From Rhopalosiphum padi (lineage: Eukaryota > Arthropoda > Insecta > Hemiptera > Aphididae): a stretch of DNA of 64,000 nt. The stretch covers positions 56,023,858-56,087,857 of the forward strand of contig NC_083598.1 of the NCBI RefSeq assembly GCF_020882245.1, in the 5' to 3' direction. Shown here one piece after another: positions 1 to 11,768 of this stretch. Below the pieces are notes generated by a model. It searched no databases. It worked only from the letters and a program-made list of their open reading frames with translations, and had not been told where the DNA came from. How positions within the stretch are numbered: the stretch's first letter is position 1; every line of letters starts with the position of its first letter. Made by a program: the position numbers and the translations under genes.

Positions 1-1564
1 TTTGTTTTTTTTCACTATATAATAAAGAATTTAAAAATTAAAACATTACAAAACAAAACGTTTGCAAAAACTCTTTCAAGTTATCTTAAACAAAAGTATT
101 TAATAATTTAAAACTTATATTTGCATGAGATAGTTTTCATTGGCATATAACCACCAACTTAGTTTGTATCTTGCCAAAAATTAAATTGTGTGTGTTTCAT
201 TTTATCTATTTCGTATATTCATGTACAACGCTGTTCAACACTTGTGAAATAAATATTTACTCTCCGTATTCAAGTTATATTAAATTTATTATAATTGGCG
301 AATATCAAACGATTAATAAATCAAACAGTAGATAACGATATAATATATCTATAGGAGTTGTAAATGGCTATAATTGAATTTATCTTTATATGTAGGGTAT
401 ACTAATGTCATCACTACTCGTATTAATATAGTGTGTACATTTAAAATTTTAAAACATTAATATTAATACTAATATTTTTTTTGTAAATTACTATCATAAA
501 TACATAAACTTGAGAATTAAAAAACTAAAATGTTTTGTGATTTTAAATGTTTAAAATCATATTTAGCGAGAGCAAGGCATCAGTGAAAGCGCTTCGTACT
601 TTAATATAACTAGTATAGTTAAATATTTACACGTTGTATGTTGATACTTGCTAAATAGAACATTTAAATAATGTTATAGCCTTGATAAAATAAAATCCCA
701 AGGGTCTTTTTAATGTATAGGAACTGTGGTATTCAACCCACTTAGCCCCCCTTCTATAGCTTCTATATCCTTTAATTTAGCCCTGATTAAACAAATTGAG
801 AAATAAAAATTGAATTAATAACTGAAAGTACACAAACGATGAAATTTTATTAATTTAAATATAAAACATAAACATAAGTATATACATTTTAAGAACTATA
901 CTATGTAGAGTTATAAATAGAAACATATACTTATAGTGTATACAGTATATCCACTTACCTATTCTTTAAAAGAATCGGTCGTTATTTGTTTTTTTAAATT
1001 AAAATAATTTAAAGATTAATTCATCCATGAAATGTGAAAAAAATAAAGACTTTTTTGTATGTATTATTGAATGATTAATCATGCTACATTATAATTGGAG
1101 TTTGTGGTTATTCCATATCGCTTTGAACTATGTATAGGTACGATCATAATTGATAAATATCTCAATTATCAATATCTTATGTTATATACATACTGCCTAG
1201 GTATTAGGTACTAATACTGAATAATAATGTTTCTCTAAATTTTTTTATAGTATTGATGTTGGTGTAAAACTAGTTTTTTATTATTGTGATTTAATAACTA
1301 CGTAAAATTAATCATGAATTCGAATATGAGTTCGTTTCAAATATGTGCCGCCTCCTGCCTAGGATAAAAAAAAATACATATTTCTTTCAGCTGCATTATC
1401 ATCAATCACCGTATGGATATTATCATATTAACCACGCTTGTCACTATTCCAAAACTATCTATAAGGCGATCACTATTTTATTACAATAAAATTATATTAT
1501 GATTTCGGCGTGCAATCAATTTTTTTGTTAATTTAGTTAGTTAGTAAAAGTGTTAGACTTGCAT

Positions 1565-1667
1565 CTACCCCCACTAAGTACAGCTTTTACCGGGGGTAGG
1601 AAAAGCACGACACATGGCGGAAAATTCTACTCGATCACTAGTTGTAGCTGAGATCGAGTATATTTTC
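1565..1667. repeat. two adjacent hairpin-forming inverted repeats
   Basis: The first hairpin has perfect 8-base arms, CTACCCCC at 1565-1572 and GGGGGTAG at 1592-1599, around a 19-base loop. The second has arms at 1620-1636 and 1652-1667; the inner 9 bases (TACTCGATC with GATCGAGTA) are perfect and pairing continues outward through an AAAAT/ATTTT block after a small bulge. Two GC-containing hairpins so close together stand out in this AT-rich sequence. They could be the remnant of a fold-back element or a structured RNA segment; nothing decides between these. Confidence 0.5.
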
Positions 1668-2784
1668 TACACAATCTAATTCGAATAAATATACAAACTG
1701 AGCTATATTTTTCCAAATCGTTATCAACTGCCCGATTTTATGTATACAATGTTACGGTCAAGGTATAAAATCTTGATGTTTTTTTTATAAAATGCCCGGC
1801 AACTGCAGTATAAATAACTAATTGTAATTAACAACTGCAAGAGTATACATTTAAAATAGAATAGTTTCGCGGCACCTTATCTATGTCATCGTGGGATGTA
1901 AAAAAATTACATTTTCTCGGTGCATAATATTTGCATTGGAGTGAGTTAGTTTGAATTCTAACCCTAACTTATAGATATTTATAATTATAAAACACATTTT
2001 TACGTAGTTTCCCTTTATAAATTATATTATGCGTTTGATTAATTCTTATACAACTACCTATAGTTTCTTTAGTTTCTTATAGTTTAATTCAAGGCCTAGT
2101 TTCTATACTTTGGCTTTTAATAGGACGTTTCAGAAAATTCAAGTTTACTAGGTGAACATATTTAAATTATCTCTATTCATATGTTTTTTTATAAAACATA
2201 AATTTGAAATACTAACAAAATTGTGCCAAATAACTACAAAAGTATTCCATAAACCATTTATTAAGACCACAAATATGATTTGTTTGACAAAAGGTTTAAA
2301 CCGATTAAGTTAAGGAAATACCTAATTATATTGTACTCGGCCATTGATATAAATTATCAATATTTTATTATAATATTATACAATATATTTGATTGGTTGT
2401 GTAAAAACCTTATGTTTGTGAAATATATTGCATTTATTTATCATTTTACTATTTAATATAATTTAGTATGAATTTTAACGTTGCAAAATATGTATTTTTA
2501 TATAATATGAACCTATATTATACATAACAATTTGTTATAATATTATTTTTTATGAGACTTCCAGTGGCATATTATCATAGAAGTTATCTATAAAATACTA
2601 TTAGCCATTTTCACTGGTTTTTCACAAACCGACTACAATAATATATTAAGTAAATAAATACGTATAAAATTATTTTTTAATCTAATTTATATTTACTTTT
2701 TCACTTTTAAAAATGAAGGTTATCTAACAATATAACGGCAAAAAAATATAATATATACCGGCACCATTGAACTTGGTTGTTCTT

Positions 2785-2845
2785 AAAATGTCGACCCTCG
2801 AGGTTTCGGCACCTCTGCCTCTTAATTGCACCACCGACAACTTCG
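2785..2845 (-). repeat. possible tRNA-derived SINE fragment
   Basis: Read on the minus strand, this segment has tRNA-like order: GGTGGTGCAATTAAGAGGC resembles a degenerate A box (about 2822-2836), followed by GCCGAAACCTCGAGGGTCGAC, which resembles the anticodon 3' arm plus a degenerate B box (about 2789-2808). No complete cloverleaf is visible, and no CCA-adjacent acceptor stem closes it. I read it as an old SINE head or tRNA pseudogene, not a functional tRNA. Confidence 0.3.
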
Positions 2846-3108
2846 TTGTACCTACCTACTGAATTTCACACGATATGACACTGCCGTATGAACAACGGAC
2901 ATTGCATATAATGCCCATTGCCCGTGTTTTCTGTATTAATTTCTACATTTCCCGAGCGTTTTATAATAAATATCCTATACTTTATATCATCCGTAACATA
3001 ATGTATAAAAATTAAATTTAAAAAAAATAAGTTGTACATTCCCGATACTAGTTGGTATAGCACAGTGTTTTAAAAATGGATTTTAATAAATATCGTAGAA
3101 ATAATTAC

Positions 3109-3253
3109 CCGTGTTGGATACGATCTGCAAGACGACCAGAGAAAAGAAGACGGCCACGAGCGTGGACGTCATCGGGAAAGCGTCGACGGCGGCGCGACGA
3201 CAACGGTAATAGCGGTCGCACCGGGACGTCGATCGCTGCAGACGCGACTCCAT
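3109..3253 (-). CDS. first coding exon of a secreted or membrane protein (partial gene)
   Basis: On the minus strand an ATG at 3172 opens a textbook signal peptide, MTSTLVAVFFSLVVLQIVSN, and the exon ends at 3109 with a GTAATT donor (ACG G|GTAATT, phase 1). A second ATG at 3253 lies in the same frame 27 codons upstream and would add a basic, Cys/Arg-rich extension beginning MESRLQRSTSRC. I favour the inner start because it leaves a normal signal peptide; the outer one would make a type II anchor or a long n-region. The codons are GC-rich, unlike the flanking intron. The remaining exons must lie left of the window or unrecognised within 1-3108, so the mature protein is unknown. Position beside a CpG island fits a 5' end. 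Confidence 0.55.
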
Positions 3254-4110
3254 AACTGGCGGTGTCGTCGCTTCCGTTCGACGGACGTAAAGATTACACT
3301 TACGGTAGCTGCAGATCCGGCTCGAAAGTCGTCGACGGGTTGATGGGCGATTATAGCGCGCGCGCGCGCGCCACCGACAAACGACCGGGAAGAGTGTAAC
3401 GGTTAATTATTTTTTATATTTTTCCAATTACTTCAAAAGTCCGTTTTACCGGTTACAGATCTGCGCGGTCGGGTCGCGAGAGACCTCTCTTGCAAGTGCC
3501 GTAGAAAAATAATAATATTATTATGATAATATAATATCGTTCGACGTCTTCGAGTCGAACTGCAGACGGCAGCGGTACACACGGGGCACGTGACTACGGC
3601 TACTAAACGTTGCGGACCGAATAAAACCCGCTACGGCGCGCGAACACTAACAATCGCCGCCGTCGTCGCTGCGCATCGTCTCTCTCGGTGCGCGCCGCCG
3701 CCGCCGCCGGTGGAAGGTGTGTTTGTGCCTGTGTGTGTGTGTGTGTGTGCGTGTAAACGCGTGTGCGCGCGCGTAAATGTGTGTGTGTGTTTCTAGATGA
3801 CGGTTGGGTCGTCGGGGGAGGCGACTCGAGCATCCGGTGGCGGTCAACTGTAATAATGATGATAATAATAAAATAATATATAATTCCGTCGCAACGACGA
3901 CGACAGCGGTGAGCTGCAGAGTGCAGATACTCCTCTGGGGCGCTCGCTAATCCTAGTCAGTGTGTATAGGCCATGACGGTACGGGTAAACGAGACTACGA
4001 GAGCTGCAGGTGATCGCCGCCGCTGCAACCAAAGTCGGGCCGATTCGGTGACGGTGGTCCGACTGCGAGCGGAACTCGGAAGTCCGTCACGATTTCCGGT
4101 GAGGGGGAGA
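3254..4110. promoter_or_regulatory. CpG-rich promoter-like island
   Basis: This block is rich in CG dinucleotides and GC overall, in sharp contrast to the AT-rich flanks, and lies directly upstream of the minus-strand signal-peptide exon. It contains an alternating (GC)8 run at 3356-3371 and a long TG/CG alternating tract at 3730-3791. Short open frames across it on both strands are products of the repeats and of CpG richness. I read it as promoter plus 5' untranslated region of the minus-strand gene; it could also be bidirectional. Confidence 0.5.
3730..3791. repeat. alternating TG/CG purine-pyrimidine tract
   Basis: The tract is a (TG)n run, then ACGCGTGTGCGCGCGCGT, then a second (TG)n run, with short interruptions. 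Together with the (GC)8 at 3356-3371 it is the kind of sequence that can adopt left-handed DNA under torsional stress, and it sits in a likely promoter. It is also a variable-length microsatellite. Confidence 0.75.
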
Positions 4111-4199
4111 ACGGAGTTGGTATTTATTTTTTTTTTCACACGCGTGAGCAAGCTGCAAAACAAAAAGTCCAAAACGATAGAATTATTCATTTGAAAAAA

Positions 4200-7100
4200 A
4201 AAGTTGAAGTCTGTATCGCTACAACACGCAGAAACACCTGCAGTCACCACAATTTACATTAGTTAAATACTATACAAAACATGAAAATATTCAAAAATAT
4301 AGTATTTTAGTATCTAAATGACAAAATGCCAAAATTCGGAATTTGAATAAATGCTTGATGGGGATAAGCTATTACTTGTCAATATAATGCGGCTACAACA
4401 CCGCAGCCAGTGAATAATATTTATAATAACAATTACTAACCGTCACTAAAATGTTAATGGTTTTTAATTTGTACATTATCGTAATGTTTATCCGTGGCCA
4501 GGAATTGTTTTGAATTTCTGAATACTGCAGAATAATATGGTATTATTTTATAATCCTATACCGAGTCGGTGGAATACTCACGCATCTAACATTCCAGCTA
4601 TATCAATCCATTTGTGTATAGGCGAATAATGGTTAGTCAAACAACGAGGATAGTGCGTATTCTAAAAACCGTCAAAGTATGTTAATACGTATATTATTAT
4701 GTTTAAAATATTGTACAATTATTAATAATAAAAATAAAAGCTAAAAATCTCGAAAAAAAACATTTTTTTTTTTTATATATATACCTACATAAGTGATGTT
4801 AAGCAAAACTTAGAATTTGAATTGTCTGTTAACTCTATGATATATAGTAACTGGTAAATAGCAATTAATCACTATTCATTACTTGTTAAAAACAATTTAT
4901 ATACATTTCACTTATAACAGTGTGTTATAATTATACCTTATACATTATAGAGTTCAATATTAAAAGATTGTATCAAATTAAATTAATTTTTTTTTTTATA
5001 TACTTGCATATATTATAAAAACTGCAGTAAACGCGTAACTTTACTTATACTTTCATTGAATAATAGTTAAAATAAATAGTATTTTTTTAATTAATGCATT
5101 ATTTTATTCCTCGGTGAAAGGTTTATTACTCGTATTAACAATTATTAATATTCATTAACATAATATATTATATTATAATTATTTTTAAAAAGTATTAACA
5201 TACAACTACATGTACGTATAATATTGTATGGTCCATAAAAATATTTATTATTTTAATATCAGAAAATGCCCAAAAACCCTTTTCATCTTAATTCACATAA
5301 TATCAATAATTATGTACATGTAAACCTATTATAATAATATATTATACATATATATATATATATTAGTTTTCGCGCTAATAATACCTGCGAACTAGTCTTT
5401 GTTATATTAGTTTAATAATATTGTATTATTTGATATTTTGATATGATTAATAGGTGTCGTAAATGTAAGATCAAATATCACGTGAAAGAAAAAAATTGCA
5501 ACCATCATTATTCCACTGTTATTTGAACATCGTTATGTATTTTGAAACTCACAAGTTTTTTTTTAAATCAGTAAAATAAAATATGTTCCCATTACAGTCA
5601 TGATAAAAACTAGTGCATTTATAATAATTTCGGTTGTACTATAAATATAGGTATGCGTAAACTAAATAATAAATAAATCAAATTTATTTTAAGAAGAATA
5701 CCGATTTACTTTGCTATACAGATTTTAATACTGGTGACCTTACGGAGTGTAAAGGATTTTCAGAACGTGTCATATTATATATTTAAGAAGTATAACTCAA
5801 ATCGACACCCGTTAGAGAAAATCTAATAATAGTATAATAAAAATGAATTACGTAATATTTTATTTGAGATAACTGATAATCAGTGTTTGAGGACTTAACA
5901 TTCAATTATTGTTTGCAAATGCCGGCGGGGGCACAAGTTAAGGGTTACTCGAGGTCTGTATATATGTTATGAACATTTTGGTTGAAGTTTTAATTAAAGA
6001 AAAACCGGGTCCCTTTAATGAAATAGTTGCCGACAAACATCAAATCTTAGCCATATATTCTTTTTTGGTGATAATAAAATTTAATTGTATTGTTATTATA
6101 ATGAGCACATTGTGATATGATTTTTATAAAGTATAAAATAATGATCAATTAAAGTTTATTACGTTTTAAGACATAAATAAATATAATTATTATAACAATG
6201 ATTGTATAATATATCAATTATTTTTATTGAATATCAAACTTATGAAAAGCTCTATATTATTGACTTACAAGCAAAACCATAAATAAAAATTATGTTTTTT
6301 ATTGCAAATAATATAACTATCCAAACTTGTTTTAAGCTACAAACTGAAGTATTATGTTAAATTTGCAATACTTTTGAGTTTAGACCCGTTATTACAGAGA
6401 TAAATAAATAATTTATTTTTTAATAATATTTAGATTAATATATAAATGTTACTTAAGCAATTACAATTTAAGATTTGATTATTAAACAATTCTATAAAAA
6501 AGGCATGTCTTTAAATTTCAAATCATATAATATACTTAATAGTAAATAAATAATAATAACTTAACTGTTATATCACTTCAATATTTACTTATATGATTAT
6601 TCTAGGACATAAAATATATATAAAGTATCTATTTAAATCTTAGAATAGTATCTACTCAACTCTTTAAACAATATTTATTTGATTGTAAATATTTTATACT
6701 AGTAAACATAATATAATTTTTATTTGATGATTTTAAATATTGTAATATTTTAAATAAATAATAAGTAATCATTTTTTACTTTCACAACAATTTTTTTTCT
6801 TCTAACGATAAATCATAAAAACAGGCTTAAAAATAAAAATCACTCGCAATTTTTATAACTAGTAGTTGAATTGATGATATGTGTCGTAAAATTAGGCTGA
6901 GTACTTACACGCTTCATTACATATGTTCTACATACCTACTCAATATTTTTGTAATATTATTCATGTCAGTTTTTTTTCCATAGATTCGTTTGTTATTATT
7001 TTAATGTTCCTACAAACATAAATACATAATATAAGTAAATTAATTTTTTACAAATAAATTGCTTTATAATTCTGTACTTATTATATTCTATACATGTTCA

Positions 7101-10100
7101 ACGTTTAAATTATTGACGATTGGCTGAAAAATACCACATAACTGGGTTGACTTAATAGTTAGTTTTAAAGATTGTTTCTTATAATACAAAATTATTATGA
7201 AAATATACACACGAACAGTTTATAAATTACAATATTATTATACTGATATATCCAATAAAAATAAAATAATAATGAAAATCTCAATCTATACTTTTTAAAC
7301 TTGTTTAAACACGTACTGGCATACCGAGATACCAAAAGCAAGTCATCATTAATTTTTTTTTAAATAGGCTAACCCTTAAAAATAGGCAATTCTTTTTTTC
7401 CTTTAAATAATTTTATCACTTATTAAAGTAATATTAATTATTACTTTTAAGTTTAATTGAACTGAAGCCAATTCGCTTTAAAATTAAAAAGTTGATTCTT
7501 CTGAACTTAAAAATTGATAAGTTATGCATTAGTAAAATGAAGTCAATACACCCAGGCACGACTTTCTTCTGATTGATTTCTTCCTAATTTGTATTAATGT
7601 AGTTAATTATATTTATTTTTATGTAGGTAGAGTCGATAGTACCCAACTACAATATAATGTATACAAACATAATATTAGTATAGTGAAAACAAATAATTTT
7701 TAGAAGTGGTCCATAACTTTAGATACTATATTACGCACGATTCAGATAGAAAATAATACACACAAGTTGATTTTGACTAACTTATAACTAATATTATGAG
7801 TAATAGGTTTCCATTAATACAGTAATATTTAAAAAATAATAATATAAAATAATATAATATAATGTATTTCACAATTATCGAAGCACAATTAATAATTTTG
7901 AATTGTCTTTTAAATAAACGTTTTATGTGAAATTAATGCAGAAGTAGGTACTAATTATTTTATAACCAAACGTTTAATGATTTAAACAGTGCGGGCAAAC
8001 AAAAGTAAGCATATTTTCTTGATTGCCAATCAATTAATGTAGTAAATATTATAATTTACAAACAATAACCATTAAAATATAAGCCTAACTACACAAAAAG
8101 TATCCTCTAGTAACAGCTTCAGTATTGGCATTATATTTTTATATTATTATATATATTATATTTGTTTTACACTGTATTGATCGCGATTTATCGTAATCAA
8201 ACGATTTTAAATCAAATCCATTAATTCTGTGTTTATTGTATGTATTAACGCATTTAGATGTCATAAATAAATATTTAGTAAACATATTATTTATTTAAAC
8301 ATAATCACGAGCGCAAAGTTTTGATAGCAAAAAATTATTTTTACATGTTTAATCATATTAGTGTAATCGAATGAATCTAGAAATTGATGTTGTACCTATA
8401 TACTTAATTACAGAAAAATAAATTTCATATTTTACTTTGAAAATAATGCTATAACAACTAAAGAAACAATTCAGAAAATATTTTTAAAAAAAATGAAAAA
8501 AAAATGAATTTGTAGGAATGATGTTCTACAAAGTGTTACCATACCATTGACACCTCTCTATTGATGATATGTTTTATTGTTATTATTAAGCAATAAATTA
8601 AATCAAATGAGAAGAGAAATCATCATATAAAATAGATTGTGTAAGGCATTATATTGTTTTATAAGGGAAATTTTCATGTTTGACGTCTTGTCTCCAACGT
8701 TTGCTTCTGAATCACCAAACATTAAAACTTTCAAATAAAAATTCTATTTTTATTTATAATATTTTAGTTACACATTATATTGTTATTTCCATGAGCATTC
8801 GGGTTTTATTTACTGTGTTAAAAACCAAACGCTAGTCAATGCCCTAAGGATAGTAATAAACTAGTTATAAAATAACTATAGGTACTTTTAATTATATCAA
8901 CCTACGATCCAGACTTCCGTTAGCAAATATATTAGCTACCTACATAGCCAATCCTCTGATTTCTTATACTCCAGCCACTGAGATAGCGCTACTCCTTCGC
9001 GTATCCAAATAATTGAGCTCCAAGATTTCGTACCCAAATATCTCCCACTCTACTACGCAATCGCATGTGAATACGTGAGAACGGACGAATTTTGGTCGTC
9101 ACCCAGATGCGCTCAATCGATGGCCGGAGTAGATAAATGCAATTTGATAAGATAATTGACCATAACACGATTCAGGTATAATACTAAATATTTATAAAAT
9201 ATACTTTAATATACTTATATTATAATATTATTAATATACAAAGTGTTAATAAATTTATTTATTTATTTATGGAGGTAAAATTTTATTTTTATAATTTCAA
9301 GAATTTTATATATAATATACACATGACTGTTATTGTATGGAATATTATATAAAAATTAACAAAATTGATTTTCTCTCGCTACTATATATATCCAAATCGT
9401 GTTCGTGCGTTACATCAATCCCGTTGCGCCGGTTTTTAAAATTAATGTCATAGTAGCCATGTACGTTTAATTGCGTATCCACAACGCCGTGTGCTTGATA
9501 ATATTAATTAAGCCACGTAGAATGCAAGTCCAATCACGTATACTAGCCAATAGACGGTAAATGAAGAATTATCTTTACGTATACGCTTATCTAAACAATT
9601 GATATACAATAGAGTCAACGTAAATTATTACATTGACCGTCACCAGTCATTAACAGTTAATATTAAACCAGAAATTCTTATGTTACAGTGTTTCATTAAA
9701 ACTTTTTTTTAAAACTTTTCCTGAAACGTTCGTACGTACTGATTTCATCTGTAAGTAAAAATAAACCTATAGTAATTAATTACACGAAAATTCATTATTT
9801 CCACTTTATGAAATAACAACATGAAATGGGTATTCTGTTATTTATATACTAAAACGGGTATATTGTGAAAATCTTGCAGCAGTTAATAAGAATAGTACAA
9901 ATATTTTCATAGGATCCATAAATTTGAAACTTTATAATATGACCTCCGCACTGAACATAAAACCTTATTATCATAGTAAGACATCAAATCAAATTATTAT
10001 AAAGATCAATATTTAAACAATTTTAATGAACATAAGTATAATATTGACTAGTGATAATAAGATTAATAAAATCACAAAAAAATAGTCGGTAATAGTTGGT

Positions 10101-11700
10101 TATAATATTATCTATATTTTATAATGTGTTATATTTTTAATCTCCTCCTAAAAGTAATCAATGAAAAAATATGGACACTTAATTTTTAATGAATAACTTT
10201 GACGAAGGTAATCATTTAATTGAAAAATAACTTTTTTTTAAATTGACGTACTAATGAGTGACTTCTTCAAATACGCTATTTATGTTATAAATTTTATAGC
10301 ATTATTACTTTATGTACTGATAAAATTAGGTACTGTAAAAATAAAAAATAGTTTTATGTTTTAATAAAAATATTAATAATTTAGCAACTTTATTAAGCAA
10401 AACTGAGTAGCGAGATAATAATTAATAAATTTGCAAAACACTGTTTTAGTTAAATATAAAATGTAAAGCATGGAATATAATTATACATAATTCAATATTA
10501 TATTATAATATATATTCAAAGTTTACTCTGCAAATTGCATTGATATAAAAGTAAAATCTAGATAGTATGCAATTTCAATTAAAAGAAAAAAATAATAATT
10601 TTGTGCATGATAAAATGTTTGGCATAAGATGTGTATAAAATTTGTATGTTGAATATAATAAAACTTAATAAACTTTGTACACATTTATTACATTGGTGAT
10701 ATGTCAATATTGTGCATAATAATATAGATTAATTTATAATTACTAATTTGTAACAAAATATAAACTTAAATATATATAATATATATTATCAGCTAACATG
10801 TTTAACTTTGAAAACCATTTAACTGATCAGATATATGTACATGATATAGTACGTTAAAATAACACTACAAAAAGAGTTTATGTTGAAGGTTACCGAGGAA
10901 TTTTAGGAAAAGATCAGTGTTGGGATCGCAGTCATAAAATGTTTTCACCTAAAATTTATTTCCTTCGGATATATTTAGTCTTATAATGGGTACTTATTCG
11001 ATTCTTAACCATTGTAGACCAACGAAAAGCATTTCTTTCCCCATCGATGCAAACATTAGTCGTGGGAAAAATTACTCACATGTTGTTATTTATGACAATA
11101 TATTATCTGAAAAATAAACAGGGCCCTTTTTATTAAGTGATAATATGTAAACACTAAACACATACCTATATACGTAGTAATAAGAGCATAGGACGATATT
11201 GAATAAATTCCATTAAAGAATGTTTAGCGTTCACGCATTTTTATCGACTAACTTTAATATAAAAACGACAAGAGAACGACATTTATTCAAACGTTATACA
11301 CACACCAGACGAATACATTAAAATACGTATATAACAATAAGACTGTTTTTTTTTATTTATTGCTGATGTGCAAAACAATTAAATAATACGATACTTAATT
11401 AATTTAGGCACTTCAATACTTCATTTGTATTTGTAGAAAATCCTGTTCATTATTTACTCATTCGTTTCACAAATCAATCGATATACAACTCGGAATGGTT
11501 TGCGACGGATTTGTTTCACTACAACTGTTTTTTTCTACGTAACACTTAGAAAAACCTGATAAAACACATTAATCATTCTTTCGACTTTCGTCCGTTTAAT
11601 GATGTGCATTAATCTTTTTTTTTATTTTTATTGTCAACACCCAAATGGACATATTTACATAAAATGTGCGTATGGACAACTGTTAAAATAATTACATTTA
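4200..11700. other. long gene-free AT-rich stretch
   Basis: No open frame longer than a chance length and no convincing splice-bounded exon are seen on either strand. The only notable local change is a more complex, less AT-rich patch at about 8900-9140 and 9390-9560; neither strand gives a convincing reading frame there, so these may be conserved regulatory sequence or old repeats. The rest consists of simple AT-rich sequence. Confidence 0.5.
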
Positions 11701-11714
11701 ATTCAGTAAAGTGC

Positions 11715-11722
11715 TATAAATA
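11715..11722 (+). promoter_or_regulatory. TATA box of the GMC-domain gene
   Basis: TATAAATA lies 47 bases upstream of the ATG at 11769, flanked by slightly more GC-rich sequence (GTGC before, CCTGC after). That spacing implies a 5' untranslated leader of only about 20 bases. TATA-type promoters with short leaders are common in highly expressed secreted-protein genes of insects. The surrounding DNA is AT-rich, so a chance match is possible. Confidence 0.45.
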
Positions 11723-11768
11723 CCTGCAATACCCACGATTTTAAGTATTAGTATTGTCATCCTCAAAA

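Larger units (their letters stand above)
1..3108. other. AT-rich non-coding stretch, no gene supported
   Basis: The stretch is strongly AT-rich with frequent stops in all frames. Apart from the hairpin pair at 1565-1667 and the tRNA-like fragment near 2785-2845, I see nothing functional. It is probably the first intron of the minus-strand gene whose first exon lies at 3109-3253, because that exon ends in a splice donor pointing left. Confidence 0.6.

Noticed and set aside
3590..3847. Overlapping open frames on both strands through the TG/CG tract
   Set aside because: They exist because TG/CG repeats and CpG-rich DNA lack stop codons; the translations are Cys-Val or Thr-His runs without domain character.
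8900..9140. Less AT-rich patch as a possible exon
   Set aside because: Stops interrupt the frames on both strands and no acceptor-donor pair encloses an open segment; kept only as possible regulatory sequence.
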